Positions 23,202 to 32,700 of a DNA stretch of 36,125 nucleotides are shown here, one piece after another. The stretch covers positions 1 to 36,125 of the forward strand of contig CAJCIO010000157.1 of NCBI GenBank assembly GCA_903970465.1. Reading direction: 5' to 3'. The position numbers and the translations under genes were made by a program. Each line of letters begins with the position of its first letter. The first letter of the stretch is position 1. Source of the stretch: Gammaproteobacteria bacterium (GTDB taxonomy: Bacteria; Pseudomonadota; Gammaproteobacteria; Pseudomonadales; Pseudomonadaceae). The notes under the pieces are model-generated. The model was not told the DNA's origin. It worked only from the letters and a program-made list of their open reading frames with translations, and did no database searches.

Positions 23202-25310
23202 ATGCAGCACCGCCGCCGTTGCCTGACCTTCACCCCGCTACTGCTCAGCGCTGCAGTCCACCTGGCCTACGCTGACGAGGTGCAATTGGCGCCGATCGAC
23301 GTCAACGCGGTGGACAGCGCCCAGCAGCAAGCGCGGGATAAGTCCGCCACCGTCGGGCCGATGGGCCAGCGGCGCGTGCAGGACACGCCCTACTCCATCA
23401 GCGTGGTGCCGCGCGACCTGACCGAAGACCAACAACTGAAAAGCTTCAAGGACATGATCCGCTATCTGCCGTCGGTCCAGGCCGATGGTGCGCGCCCGCA
23501 GACGCGTGGATTCCAGGGTAGCGTGGTGCAGAACAGCCGTCTCGACGGCCTCAACGTGGTGTCCACTACCGACTACCCGGCCGAGCAGTTGGGTGGCGTC
23601 GAGGTGCTCAGCGGGCTATCGGGCTCGTTGTACGGCCCCGCCAACCCGGCAGGCACCTTCAACCTGCTGTCCAAGCGTCCTACGGACTTCACCCGCAACC
23701 GCGTTACGGTGGGCCTCGGTAGCGGCATGAGCTGGCTCAAGGCGGTCGACCTCAGCGGTCCCTTCGATCCTGAAGGCAAGCTCAAGTACCGTCTCAACCT
23801 GGTCGACGAACAAGGCCACAGCTACGCCCCCGGCAGCACCTTGCGCCGCCAGTTGGTCAGCCTGGCCACGGATTTTCAGGTCAGTGACGACAGCGTCATC
23901 GAGACCAACCTGAGCCACTACAACTATCTGGACAAAGGTTTTCCGGGCAAATTCGCCACCAGCGGCGACGGCGTCACCCTGCCCCACGCCCTCGATGCGA
24001 CGCGCAGCAACCTGGGTCAGAACTACGCTGGCGACAACAACACCACCGACACCGCCAGCGTGCATTTCAAGCACAACCTCGACGACAACTGGAAGCTCGA
24101 CATCGGCGCGCTGCGACAGATCGCCGACCGCGAATCCACGGCCGTGACCAACACCTTCACCGACAACGCCGGCCACTATAAAAGTACGGTGTCCAGCGCG
24201 ACCGCCAGTCGCTTCACCATCAACAGCTACCTGGCCAACCTCAATGGTACGGTGTACACCGGCGGCATCCAGCACCAGCTGACCTTCGGCCTCACGGGTT
24301 TCGATTGGGACAACTACAACCCGGTGGCCGGCAAAACCACCACTCTGGGCAACTCGTCACTGAGCGATCCCGCCAACTTCGCCGAGCCCGACTATCCGGA
24401 CTTTACCGATCGCTACCACTCGGCCAACGCCACACAACGCTCGTTGATCGTCGGGGACACCCTGATTTTCAACCCGCAGTGGAGCCTGATGCTCAGTGGC
24501 AGTCAAAGCCGCCTGACCACCGACAATTACACCACCACAGGCGGGCACTTCAGCAACCAGGCCACCGGCATCAGCAGCGCCGAGAGCTTGCTGTACAAGC
24601 CGATCGAAGACTTGACCCTGTACGTGACCTACGCCGACAGCCTGCAACAGGGCGACAGCATCCCGGCGGGCAGTCTCAATGCCGGGCAGATCCTTTCGCC
24701 CTACCGCAGACGCATGGTGGAAGTCGGCGGCAAATGGGTGGTCGATGGTGTCAACCTGTCGTTGGCGGCGTTCCAGATGAAGCGCCCGTTCGCTTATGCC
24801 CAAAACAACGTCTACGCGGTCGCCGGTCAGCAACGCAACCGCGGCCTGGAGTTCATGGCCGACGGCAGCCTGACCCGCAACCTGCGGGTCTTCGGCGGCA
24901 TCACCTGGCTCGACCCGAGACTGCTCGACACCGGCACCCCCAGCACCGACGACACGCGCATCGTCGGCCTGGCACGCACCACCGCCAGCCTGCTGACCAC
25001 CTACCAGATCGAGCAAGTGCCGGGCCTGGCGGTGAACCTCAATGCCCGCTACATGAGCGCGCGGCCGATCGATGACAGCAACGACCACTGGGTGAGCAGC
25101 TACGAGACCTTCGACCTGGGCGCCAGCTACAGCACCCGCGTGCTCGAGCGCGACACCGTGTATCGGCTGGAAATGACCAACGTCGGCAACAGCCATTACT
25201 GGACCAACATTGTGCCCGGCGGCTTGAACGGCTACACCGGTGCCGGGCAGACCAGCGCCAGCCTGGGCGCGCCGCGGATGTTGCAGGCGTCGGTGCAGGT
25301 GGATCTGTAG
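23202..25310 (+). CDS. TonB-dependent outer-membrane receptor
   Basis: 702 residues. Signal peptide about 1-24 (ending LAYA, then DEVQLAPIDV). No N-terminal FecA-type signalling domain, so it is not a sigma/anti-sigma transducer. Plug at about 55-165 (RRVQDTPYSISVVPRDL, FKDMIRYLPSVQAD, RGFQGSVVQNSRLDGLN). The rest is a 22-strand barrel with alternating strands up to the last strand SASLGAPRMLQASVQVDL. The final residue is Leu rather than the usual Phe/Trp. It starts 13 bases after the ATPase stop, and the binding-protein gene starts at the base after its stop. It brings a ligand too large or scarce for porins into the periplasm, using TonB/ExbBD energy. The ligand is unproven; see the ModE-like operator. 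Confidence 0.93.
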   Translation: MQHRRRCLTFTPLLLSAAVHLAYADEVQLAPIDVNAVDSAQQQARDKSATVGPMGQRRVQDTPYSISVVPRDLTEDQQLKSFKDMIRYLPSVQADGARPQTRGFQGSVVQNSRLDGLNVVSTTDYPAEQLGGVEVLSGLSGSLYGPANPAGTFNLLSKRPTDFTRNRVTVGLGSGMSWLKAVDLSGPFDPEGKLKYRLNLVDEQGHSYAPGSTLRRQLVSLATDFQVSDDSVIETNLSHYNYLDKGFPGKFATSGDGVTLPHALDATRSNLGQNYAGDNNTTDTASVHFKHNLDDNWKLDIGALRQIADRESTAVTNTFTDNAGHYKSTVSSATASRFTINSYLANLNGTVYTGGIQHQLTFGLTGFDWDNYNPVAGKTTTLGNSSLSDPANFAEPDYPDFTDRYHSANATQRSLIVGDTLIFNPQWSLMLSGSQSRLTTDNYTTTGGHFSNQATGISSAESLLYKPIEDLTLYVTYADSLQQGDSIPAGSLNAGQILSPYRRRMVEVGGKWVVDGVNLSLAAFQMKRPFAYAQNNVYAVAGQQRNRGLEFMADGSLTRNLRVFGGITWLDPRLLDTGTPSTDDTRIVGLARTTASLLTTYQIEQVPGLAVNLNARYMSARPIDDSNDHWVSSYETFDLGASYSTRVLERDTVYRLEMTNVGNSHYWTNIVPGGLNGYTGAGQTSASLGAPRMLQASVQVDL

Positions 25311-26339
25311 ATGCGCGCATATTGTTTATTGCTGGCCACGCTGTGCCTGACCACCAGCGTATCTGCCGCCACTGGGGTAGCCCGTGATCGCGTGGAGGTA
25401 CGCGACGACAGTGGACGCGAAGTCACGGTACCGGCACGGGTGGAGCGGATCGCCGATGGCTGGTATGCCCACCACGTGCTGCTGATGACCCTCGGTGCCG
25501 GCCAACGGATCGTCGCCACGGTCAATCACCCGCAAGGCCAGCCGTGGATGTTCAAGGTGCTGCCCAGCCTCGGCCAGGCCACCGCCATCAATGGCACAGC
25601 CTTCAACGTTGAAACCCTGCTGAGCGAGCGCGTCGACCTGGTGTTCGCCAGCACCGGCGATCGTCAGGCACTGGCCTATGAACAGGCAGGCCTGCCGGTG
25701 ATGCGTATGGGCTACACCGACCTTCCGGGGCTGCAGCGCTCCATACTGGCCACCGCGCAGGCCTTGGGCGGCACTCAGCCGATGGAACGTGCGAAGGCCT
25801 ACAACCGCTACCTGGACGAGCAATTGGCAACGGTGCAAGCTCGCGTGGGCGACTTGCCCCAGGCTCAGCGCCCGCGGGTGCTGCACATCGCTTCGCTCGA
25901 TCCACTGAAGGTCGATGGCAGCGACACCTTGATCGATCAGTGGATTCAACTGGCGGGCGGGCGCAATGCCGCCGTAGGCCTTGAAGGCAATCTTCAGCCC
26001 GTGTCGGTCGAGCAGTTGCTGGTCTGGCAGCCAGACGTGATCGTCCTTGCCGGCAACGCCGGGGACATCAGCCCGGTATCCCTGCTGCAGCAACTGCCCG
26101 CCGTGCAACAAGGGCACGTAGTGCGCAACCCGGCCGGGGTGTTCCCTTGGGATCGCTACGGCACCGAGGTGGCGTTGCAGCTGGTGTGGGCGGCGCAGCA
26201 ACTGCACCCGGAGCGTTTCAAGGAAGTCGATATGGTTAGCAGGACCATGGATTTCTACCGGCGTTTTTTCGATTACCCGCTGACGACTGCTCAAGCGCAG
26301 CGGATCCTGCATGGGCTGCCGCCGCAGGATCTCGATTGA
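25311..26339 (+). CDS. Periplasmic metal/oxyanion-chelate binding protein (FecB/MolA-like)
   Basis: 342 residues. Signal peptide about 1-20 (LLLATLCLTTSVSA). Family 8/9-type binding protein of two lobes joined by a rigid helix: VEVRDDSGREVTVPARVERI, MTLGAGQRIVATV, then LQPVSVEQLLVWQPDVIVLAG, VFPWDRYGTEVALQLVWAAQ, and a C-terminal MDFYRRFFDYPLTTAQAQRI. Start is the base after the receptor stop, so translation is coupled. The ADGWYAHH block at 44-51 may contribute ligand contacts. Partner of the permease and ATPase at 21409 and 22425; molybdate/tungstate or a chelate is the inferred cargo, with iron siderophore the alternative. Confidence 0.88.
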   Translation: MRAYCLLLATLCLTTSVSAATGVARDRVEVRDDSGREVTVPARVERIADGWYAHHVLLMTLGAGQRIVATVNHPQGQPWMFKVLPSLGQATAINGTAFNVETLLSERVDLVFASTGDRQALAYEQAGLPVMRMGYTDLPGLQRSILATAQALGGTQPMERAKAYNRYLDEQLATVQARVGDLPQAQRPRVLHIASLDPLKVDGSDTLIDQWIQLAGGRNAAVGLEGNLQPVSVEQLLVWQPDVIVLAGNAGDISPVSLLQQLPAVQQGHVVRNPAGVFPWDRYGTEVALQLVWAAQQLHPERFKEVDMVSRTMDFYRRFFDYPLTTAQAQRILHGLPPQDLD

Positions 26340-26412
26340 CCCGGGCAGAGCCCGCTCCCAGAGGTTGCATGGGGTCCAATGAGCGAGCGGGCGCTGCTTG
26401 CGACGAGACCAG
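26340..26412. repeat. Degenerate REP-like palindromes after the importer operon
   Basis: AGAGCCCGCTCCCAGAGG near 26345-26362 and GAGCGAGCGGGCGCTGCTTG near 26380-26399 are opposite-facing REP-type units of lower quality. Two GC stems in this position could help end transcription of the import operon. No U-run follows. Confidence 0.4.
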
Positions 26413-26543
26413 TGGCAACACTGGACCTCCCCCGCCTGTGCAGATCGCCCGGCCCAACGCGCGCGATCATGCAAACTGCATGAAAAAGGATTTACAACTT
26501 TCTGCAACTATATGAATTATAAGGGTTTTATTATTTTTAAAAG

Positions 26544-26560
26544 TTGGCACGGTGCCTGCT
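26544..26560 (+). promoter_or_regulatory. Sigma-54 (RpoN)-type promoter
   Basis: TTGGCACGGTGCCTGCT fits the -24/-12 pattern (consensus TTGGCACG-N4-TTGCW) at all but one position of the conserved blocks: the -24 block TTGGCACG is exact and the -12 block reads CTGCT. The invariant GG (26546-26547) and GC (26558-26559) are ten bases apart as required. Transcription would start near 26571, giving a leader of about 50 bases before the ATG at 26621. An AT-rich stretch just upstream (about 26480-26543) could be bent by IHF. An enhancer-binding protein site was not recognised. Confidence 0.6.
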
Positions 26561-26620
26561 CGTTCAGTTGTACAGATCTCTTTTGGATCTTCACTGCCCG
26601 CGACATGGAGTAGCACAAAA

Positions 26621-27565
26621 ATGGTTACCTACGCCGAAACATCTACCCTCACCCAGCCTGCGGGGCTAGCACGAGATGCTGCCCTGGATCGCAGTCATAC
26701 CCACCGATCTGGCATTTCCTGGGCGGCCATCTTTGCCGGTGCGGCCGGGGCTGCGGCCCTGTCGCTGATCTTGATTCTGCTCGGTACCGGCCTTGGCTTC
26801 TCCGCCATGTCGCCGTGGGCAGATCACGGCGCCAGTGCGACCACCCTGGGGGTTTCATCGATCGTCTGGCTGGCCTTGACGCAGATCATCGCCGCCGGCA
26901 TGGGCGGTTATCTGGCCGGCCGGTTGCGTTCGCGCTGGGTCAACACCCACGGTGACGAGGTGTATTTCCGCGACACGGCACATGGCTTCCTGTCTTGGGC
27001 AGTGGCGACCCTGGTGACCGTAGCGCTGGTTGTTGGCTCGGCCAGTGCCGTAGTCAGTGGCGGTGCCAAAGCAGGTGCGGCAGTGGCGGCTGGCGGTGCG
27101 AGCATTGCTGGCGCGGCTGCAGCCAACAGCAGTGACCCCTATGGCTACTTCATCGATGCGCTGTTTCGCGACACTCGCCCAGTGGCCGTCAGTGACGACG
27201 CCGCGCACGGTGTCGTGGGCCGGATCATCGCTCGCACGGTCTCCAACGGTGGACAACTGGCCGCTGATGATCGCGCCTATCTGGCACAGATGGTCACTCA
27301 ACGCACCAGCCTGACCCAAGCTCAAGCTGAGCAACGCGTCGACCAGGTCTATGGTCAGGCTCGCCAGAGCGTCGAAGATGCCAAGGTCGCCGCGCAAAAG
27401 GCCGCTGATCAGGCTGCCAAAGTCGCCGCTACCGCTTCCCTGTGGATGTTCGTGGCCTTGCTGTGTGGTGCGTTCTTCGCCAGCTTCGCGGCCATTTATG
27501 GCGGTCGCCGCCGCGACGCAGTGGTCTATGTCGAAACCGAACATCACCGCGCCAGCGCGCTCTGA
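26621..27565 (+). CDS. Membrane protein of unknown function (PhnA-like-type family)
   Basis: 314 residues from MVTYAETSTL. About four to five membrane segments: ISWAAIFAGAAGAAALSLIL at about 33-52, WLALTQIIAAGMGGYLAGR at 86-104, a segment at about 130-150, then a hydrophilic Ala/Gln-rich region (about 170-285) with a helical coiled stretch (SLTQAQAEQRVDQVYGQARQ), and a final segment near 285-302. This layout resembles proteins often labelled PhnA-like in alphaproteobacteria and pseudomonads, function unknown to me. Start at 26621 follows GGAG at about ten bases; the frame is open to 26552 but that start would lie before the predicted transcription start. It is followed by a 24-residue peptide gene. 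Confidence 0.8.
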   Translation: MVTYAETSTLTQPAGLARDAALDRSHTHRSGISWAAIFAGAAGAAALSLILILLGTGLGFSAMSPWADHGASATTLGVSSIVWLALTQIIAAGMGGYLAGRLRSRWVNTHGDEVYFRDTAHGFLSWAVATLVTVALVVGSASAVVSGGAKAGAAVAAGGASIAGAAAANSSDPYGYFIDALFRDTRPVAVSDDAAHGVVGRIIARTVSNGGQLAADDRAYLAQMVTQRTSLTQAQAEQRVDQVYGQARQSVEDAKVAAQKAADQAAKVAATASLWMFVALLCGAFFASFAAIYGGRRRDAVVYVETEHHRASAL

Positions 27566-27589
27566 ATCCAACCCGAAAGGAGTTCCATC

Positions 27590-27664
27590 ATGCGTTCATT
27601 ACTGTTGTTCTTTCTCGGCGTGCCAATCCCGATCATCATCCTGATTGCGCTGTTCATGCACTGA
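27590..27664 (+). CDS. 24-residue hydrophobic small protein
   Basis: Begins MRSLLLFFLGVPIPIIIL and ends ALFMH, one predicted membrane helix with a single N-terminal Arg and a central GVPIP kink. It has the best ribosome site in the neighbourhood (AAAGGAG, seven bases before the ATG) and starts 24 bases after the membrane-protein stop, followed by a strong hairpin. I recall very similar tiny proteins with a GVPIPIIIL core in other proteobacteria, so it is probably a real gene, not noise. The topology fits a regulatory or accessory peptide of the adjacent membrane protein; function unknown. Confidence 0.75.
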   Translation: MRSLLLFFLGVPIPIIILIALFMH

Positions 27665-27690
27665 TACGTCATGAACTGACAGCGTCACCC

Positions 27691-27724
27691 TCGGCCCCCG
27701 CCCCTCTTCAGGTGCGGGGGCCGA
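27691..27724 (+). terminator. Strong hairpin ending the sigma-54-type operon
   Basis: Eleven-base perfect stem TCGGCCCCCGC / GCGGGGGCCGA around a 12-base loop, followed by CTGTTTTG. It has the form of an intrinsic terminator with a short U-run and lies 26 bases after the small-protein stop, before the converging response-regulator gene. Confidence 0.75.
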
Positions 27725-27751
27725 CTGTTTTGATGGTCGGCAATTCCCGGC

Positions 27752-28426
27752 CTAGGCCTCTTCCGCCAGCTTGTAGCCCAAGCCATGCACGGTGTGCAGC
27801 ATTGGCTGCGCGAAGTCCCTGTCCAGGGTGCGGCGCAACAGATGGATGTTGCTGCGCAAACTGTCGCTGCTAGGCACATCGCGTCCCCACACGGCCTCTT
27901 CCAACTCGCGGCGCTGAACGATGCCGGGGCTCTTGCGCATCAGCAGTTCAAGGATTTTCAGGTTGGTCGGGTTGAACTTGAGCAACAGCCCGTCGCGGGT
28001 CACTTCGAGGGTATCGAGGTCAAAATGCAAGGGACCGACCTTGAGCATGCGGTTGCCCCTGCGACTGCGCCGCGCCACCACCGCTTCGATCCGCGCCAGC
28101 ACCTCGCTCATCGCAAAGGGCTTGGTGACGTAATCATCGGCGCCGACATCGAAGCCCATCAAGCGGTCGGCCAACTCGTCCCGAGCACTGAGCATCACGA
28201 TCGCCACGTTGGACTTGGAGTGATGGCGCAGCGTATGGCAGATCTGGTTGCCGTCGATACCGGGCAGCATGATATCCAGAACGATCGCATCGAACGGCTT
28301 GGAGGCCGCCAGGTTCAACCCCGTCAGCCCGGTAAGGGCCCCTTCTACCTCATGGCCTTTGAGGGTGAAGAATTCGATCAGGTTGTCGTGAATGTCCTGG
28401 TGATCTTCCACCACAAGAATACGCAT
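27752..28426 (-). CDS. OmpR/PhoB-family response regulator of the RND operon
   Basis: 224 residues. Receiver with acidic pocket ED at 7-8, phosphoacceptor Asp51 (IVLDIMLPG), Lys102 in DDYVTKPF, and a C-terminal winged-helix DNA-binding domain (LKFNPTNLKILELLMRKSPG, then TVHGLGYKL). Cognate of the kinase whose gene ends ten bases upstream. Being last in the efflux operon, it is likely autoregulated together with the pump. Confidence 0.93.
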   Translation of the reverse strand: MRILVVEDHQDIHDNLIEFFTLKGHEVEGALTGLTGLNLAASKPFDAIVLDIMLPGIDGNQICHTLRHHSKSNVAIVMLSARDELADRLMGFDVGADDYVTKPFAMSEVLARIEAVVARRSRRGNRMLKVGPLHFDLDTLEVTRDGLLLKFNPTNLKILELLMRKSPGIVQRRELEEAVWGRDVPSSDSLRSNIHLLRRTLDRDFAQPMLHTVHGLGYKLAEEA

Positions 28427-28436
28427 CGGGCGTCTC

Positions 28437-29711
28437 CTAAACTTTTAGCAGTTGCACGGTGAACCGGCAGCCATTGGGTTCGCGGGTAGTCAGGCTCACT
28501 TCCCAGCCCTGGCTGGTGCAGATCCGCTGCACCAGCGACAGGCCGAGGCCCAGGCCTTCTCCGCGTTTTTCCGGGCCGCGGATGAAGGGTTCGAACATCG
28601 CGTCCTGTTGATCCGGGGCAATGCCGATACCGCTGTCCTCGACCGTGAAACCGGTGGGCGTCAGGGTCAGGCTGACGAAACCGTGATCCGAGTAGTGCCA
28701 GGCATTGCGCAGCAGATTGCCCATGACCGAATGCAGGAACGTCTGATTGTAGAGGCCGGTCATCGCTTCATCGGGGCGATAGATGAACGCCAGCCCCTTG
28801 GCCTCGATCTGCTTGCCCCAGATCTCCGTCAACTCGTCGGCGGTCGCCCGCAGGGTCACCAGATTGCCTTGGGCGGTGACGTTGTCCTTGTCCCGGGCCA
28901 ACAGCAAAAAGGTTGCGACCAGTTGGGTCATGGCTTCGGTGGCGCGGGAGATTCGCGTCACCTGCTGGCGTGCGCGCGGGTCCAGCACCGAGGTCTCCAG
29001 CAGCACATCGCAGGAGCTCGCGAGAATCATCAACGGCGTGCGCAGTTCATGGCTGACATCGCTGGTGAACATCTGCTCGCGGCCCAGCGCCGCGCGCAGC
29101 TTGCTCAAGGCCTCATCGAAGGCCAGGGCCACCTCGCCCACCTCGTCGGCCGCGTAATCAGGGGACAACGGCGGCGCCATCTCCAGCAATTGATCACGGT
29201 GGCGCACCTGGCGCGACAGGCGGATGACCGGCGCCATCACCCGTCGGGCGAGCATCCAGCCCAGCAGCACGGCGAGGATGATACTCAGCACGAAGCCGGA
29301 GGTGACCACGGTAAACAGCAAACGCTCGCGCTGCTTGAGGTCTTCCTGGTCACGCAGCAGCACGTACTTGCGATCGCCCACGGTCTGCACCATGGCGTAG
29401 TAGGTCTTGTCGTCGCGGCTGATTTCCTGGAAGCCCTCAGGCAGCGGCTTGAGGTCATCGGCCATGGCCAGGTCGCCCTGGCCTTCGGTGGCGAAGAAGA
29501 GTTCGTCCTTGTCCGGCTGGAAACGCCAGTCATCGGCGTTGTCCATCATCAACAGGCGATGCAGGTTGCCGCTCAGGCTGATGGTGGTGAGCTTGCGCTC
29601 CACCACATGCACGGTGGCCACGATACCGACCGCGAATACACCGGCGACAAAGGCGCTCATCAAGGCGAAGACCACAACGATTCGCCTCGCCAGGCTTTGT
29701 TTGAATTCCAT
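28437..29711 (-). CDS. Sensor histidine kinase of the RND operon
   Basis: 424 residues from MEFKQSLARR. TM1 about 10-34, a periplasmic domain about 35-131, TM2 about 132-154, HAMP about 155-205, HisKA with phospho-His221 (SDVSHELRTPL), and a HATPase_c domain with N-box GNLLRNAWHYS, G1 DSGIGI and G2 GLGLGLSLV. The frame is open a further 61 codons into the RND gene's 3' end but no supporting start is there; 29711 gives a standard kinase with an immediate membrane anchor. It starts 25 bases after the RND stop. The signal is probably a substrate or envelope stress linked to the pump. Confidence 0.92.
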   Translation of the reverse strand: MEFKQSLARRIVVVFALMSAFVAGVFAVGIVATVHVVERKLTTISLSGNLHRLLMMDNADDWRFQPDKDELFFATEGQGDLAMADDLKPLPEGFQEISRDDKTYYAMVQTVGDRKYVLLRDQEDLKQRERLLFTVVTSGFVLSIILAVLLGWMLARRVMAPVIRLSRQVRHRDQLLEMAPPLSPDYAADEVGEVALAFDEALSKLRAALGREQMFTSDVSHELRTPLMILASSCDVLLETSVLDPRARQQVTRISRATEAMTQLVATFLLLARDKDNVTAQGNLVTLRATADELTEIWGKQIEAKGLAFIYRPDEAMTGLYNQTFLHSVMGNLLRNAWHYSDHGFVSLTLTPTGFTVEDSGIGIAPDQQDAMFEPFIRGPEKRGEGLGLGLSLVQRICTSQGWEVSLTTREPNGCRFTVQLLKV

Positions 29712-29736
29712 AACGCTCCAAAACGACGCACCGACC

Positions 29737-32700
29737 TCAAACCGGTACGTTCCCCCTGATAACCAACCCTCTGGTGCGGCGACGCTCGAACCAAAGATAG
29801 ACCACGGGGGTGGTATACAGGGTAAGCACTTGCGATACCAGCAGTCCGCCAACAATTGTGATGCCCAGTGGCTGACGCAGCTCGGCGCCGGCACCGTGAC
29901 CGAAAGCCAGCGGGATAGCGCCCAACAGGGCCGCCATCGAGGTCATCAGAATCGGCCGCAGGCGCAACAGGCAGGCCTCGCGCACCGCGTCCACCGGGGC
30001 CATGCCGCGCTGCTGACACTCAAGGGTGAAGTCGACGATCATGATCGCGTTCTTCTTGACGATACCGATCAGCAGAATGATGCCGATCATGCCCAGCACT
30101 GACAGGTCGAGCCCCGCCAACAGCAAGGCCAACAGCGCGCCGAACCCGGCCGACGGCAGCGTCGAGATGATGGTCAGTGGATGAATGGCGTTCTCGTACA
30201 GCACGCCGAGCACGATATAAACGGTGATGATCGCCGCCAGAATCAGCCACGGCTGGGATTTGAGCGAAGCCTGGAACGCCTGGGCGGTGCCTTGGAAGCT
30301 GCCTTGCACGGCATCCGGCAGGCCCACCTGCAAAGCGGCCTGGTCGATGGCGTTGACCGCGTCGCTGAGGGCCATGCCCGGCGCCAGGTCGAACGACAGG
30401 GTGATCGCCGGGAACACGCCCTGGTGGTTGATGATGATCGGCACCTGTTCGTGGCTCAGGTGGGTCACTAGGTCGAGCGGCACCAGCGCGCCGCTGGTCG
30501 AGCGCACGTACAGGTGCGAGAGGGTCTGGGTCGAGGTCTGCCAGCTCGGGTCGAGCTCGAGGATCACGTGGTTCTGGTCCAGCGCGGTGAACATGGTCGC
30601 TACCTGACGCTGACCAAAGGCGTCGTAGAGCACGTCGTCGATGGCCTGGATGCTGACCCCCAGCCGCGCCGCCGTGGCGCGGTCGATGGTCAGGGTGGCC
30701 TGATTCGTGCCCTGCTGCTGGTCCGATGTCACGCCGGTCAGTTGCGGCAGAGTCTTGAGCTTGTCCATCAGCACGGTGCTCCAACGCTCCAGCTCGGCGC
30801 TGTCAGGGTCCTGCAGGGTGTATTGGTACTGCGTCTTGCTGACCCGGCCGCCCACCTGGATGTCCTGCTGCGGTTGCAGATACAGCTTGATGCCCGGCAC
30901 CGCATTGAGCGCCGGTTGCAGGCGCCGGATGACTTGCTGGGCGCTGACCGTACGTGCCTCGAACGGCTTGAGGTTGACCACCAGCCGGGCCTGGCTGATG
31001 GTCGGATTGGGCCCGATCCAGAAGTACACCTTGGCCACCGCGGGGTCGGCCTGCACTAAGGCAGCGAGCTGCGACACCAGGTCGAGCATTTGCGCGGGCG
31101 AGGTATCGGCGGCGCCTTCAGCGATACCGGTCATCAAGCCGGTATCCTGCTGCGGGAAGAAGCCCTTGGGAATGATCACGTACAGCGCGCCGGTGGCCAG
31201 CACCGTGGCGATGGCGAACGCCAGGGTCAGGCGTTGATGGCCCAGCACCCAGTCCAGGCTGCGCCGATATCCCTCATTGATATGGTCGAGCACGTTCTCG
31301 CAGGCGCGCTCGAAACGATTCGCCGGCTTGTCCTCGGCATGGGGTTTGAGCAGCCAGGCGCAGAGCATCGGCGTCATGGTCAAGGACACCACGCACGACA
31401 CCAGGATCGCCACACTGACCGTTACCGCGAACTCGCGCATCAGCCGCCCGACCATCCCCGACATCAACAGGATCGGCAAGAACACCGCGATCAGCGAGAC
31501 CGTCATCGAGACGATGGTAAAGCCCACCTCGCGCAAGCCATCGCCGGCCGCTTGCAGGCGCGACTTGCCCATCTCCAGGTGGCGGACGATGTTTTCCATG
31601 ACCACGATGGCGTCGTCGACCACGAAGCCGACGGCGATCGCCAGGCCCATGATCGACAGGTTGTCGAGGCTATAGCCCAGCAGGTACATGACCCCGAAGG
31701 TGCCGATCAGCGACAGCGGGATGGTCATCGCCGGGATCAGCGTGGCGGTAGCTTTGCGCAGGAACAGGTAGATGACCACGACCACCAGCAACACCGAAAT
31801 CATCAGGGTGAACTGCACGTCCTTGATCGAAGCGTCGATGGTCTGGGTCCGGTCGCCAGCCACCACGATCTGCACGTCTCGCGGCAAGGAGGCGGTGAGC
31901 ACCGGCAGGTTGGCCTTGATGCCGTTGATGGTCGACAGCACGTTGAAGCCCGGCTGCTTGTGGATGTCGACGATCACCGTCGGCTCGCCATTGATGCGCG
32001 CGTATTGCTCGGTGTCCTCGGCGCCCGCCACTACCCGGCCGATATCGCTGACCTTGATCGGCACGCCATTGCGGTAGGCGACCACCTGATCGCGATAGCC
32101 CTGAGGTTCGAGCAACTGGTCGGATGTGCCGAGGGTGACGGTGCGAGTCGGGCCGTCGAGGTTGCCCTTGGGCTGGTCAAGGGTGCTGATGCCGACGATG
32201 CTGCGCACGTCCTCGAGCGTCAGGCCGCGGGCGGCCATGGCATCGGGGTCGATCTGGATGCGGATGGCCGGCACCTGCTGGCCGTGGAAATCCACCTGGC
32301 CGACGCCGGGCAGTTGCGACAGGCGCTGGGCCAGGTAGTTGTCGGCATACAGGTTGAGCTCGGGCAGCGTGCGCGTGGGCGATGTCACCGCCAGCGACAG
32401 CACGGTGGCCTCGGCCGGGTTGATCTTGTGGAAGGTCGGGTCGGTGGTCATGGTTTTCGGCAGCTGCGACTTGGCCGCCGACAGCGCCGCCTGTACATCA
32501 CCGGCCGCGCCGTCGATGTTGCGATTAAGGTCGAACTGCAAGGCGATCTGGGTCTTGCCGGCGGCGCTCGACGAGGTCATCGAGGTGACCTGCGGCACGG
32601 CGGCGAAGGCCCGCTCCAGGGGCGTGGCCACCGATGAGGCCATGGTCTCGGCGCTGGCACCCGACAACGTCGCGGTCACTTGAATCGTCGGGAAATCCAC

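Noticed and set aside
23202..25310. TonB receptor as a FecA-type signal transducer
   Set aside because: The mature N-terminus goes straight into the plug, with no secretin/TonB N-terminal signalling domain, and no sigma/anti-sigma genes are adjacent.
25326..26507. 393-codon minus-strand frame opposite the binding protein
   Set aside because: Antisense shadow; the plus strand has signal peptide and binding-protein motifs and is coupled to the receptor gene.
31090..32637. 515-codon plus-strand frame opposite the RND pump
   Set aside because: Asp/His/Arg-rich antisense shadow of a strongly conserved RND gene; no ribosome site or recognisable domain.
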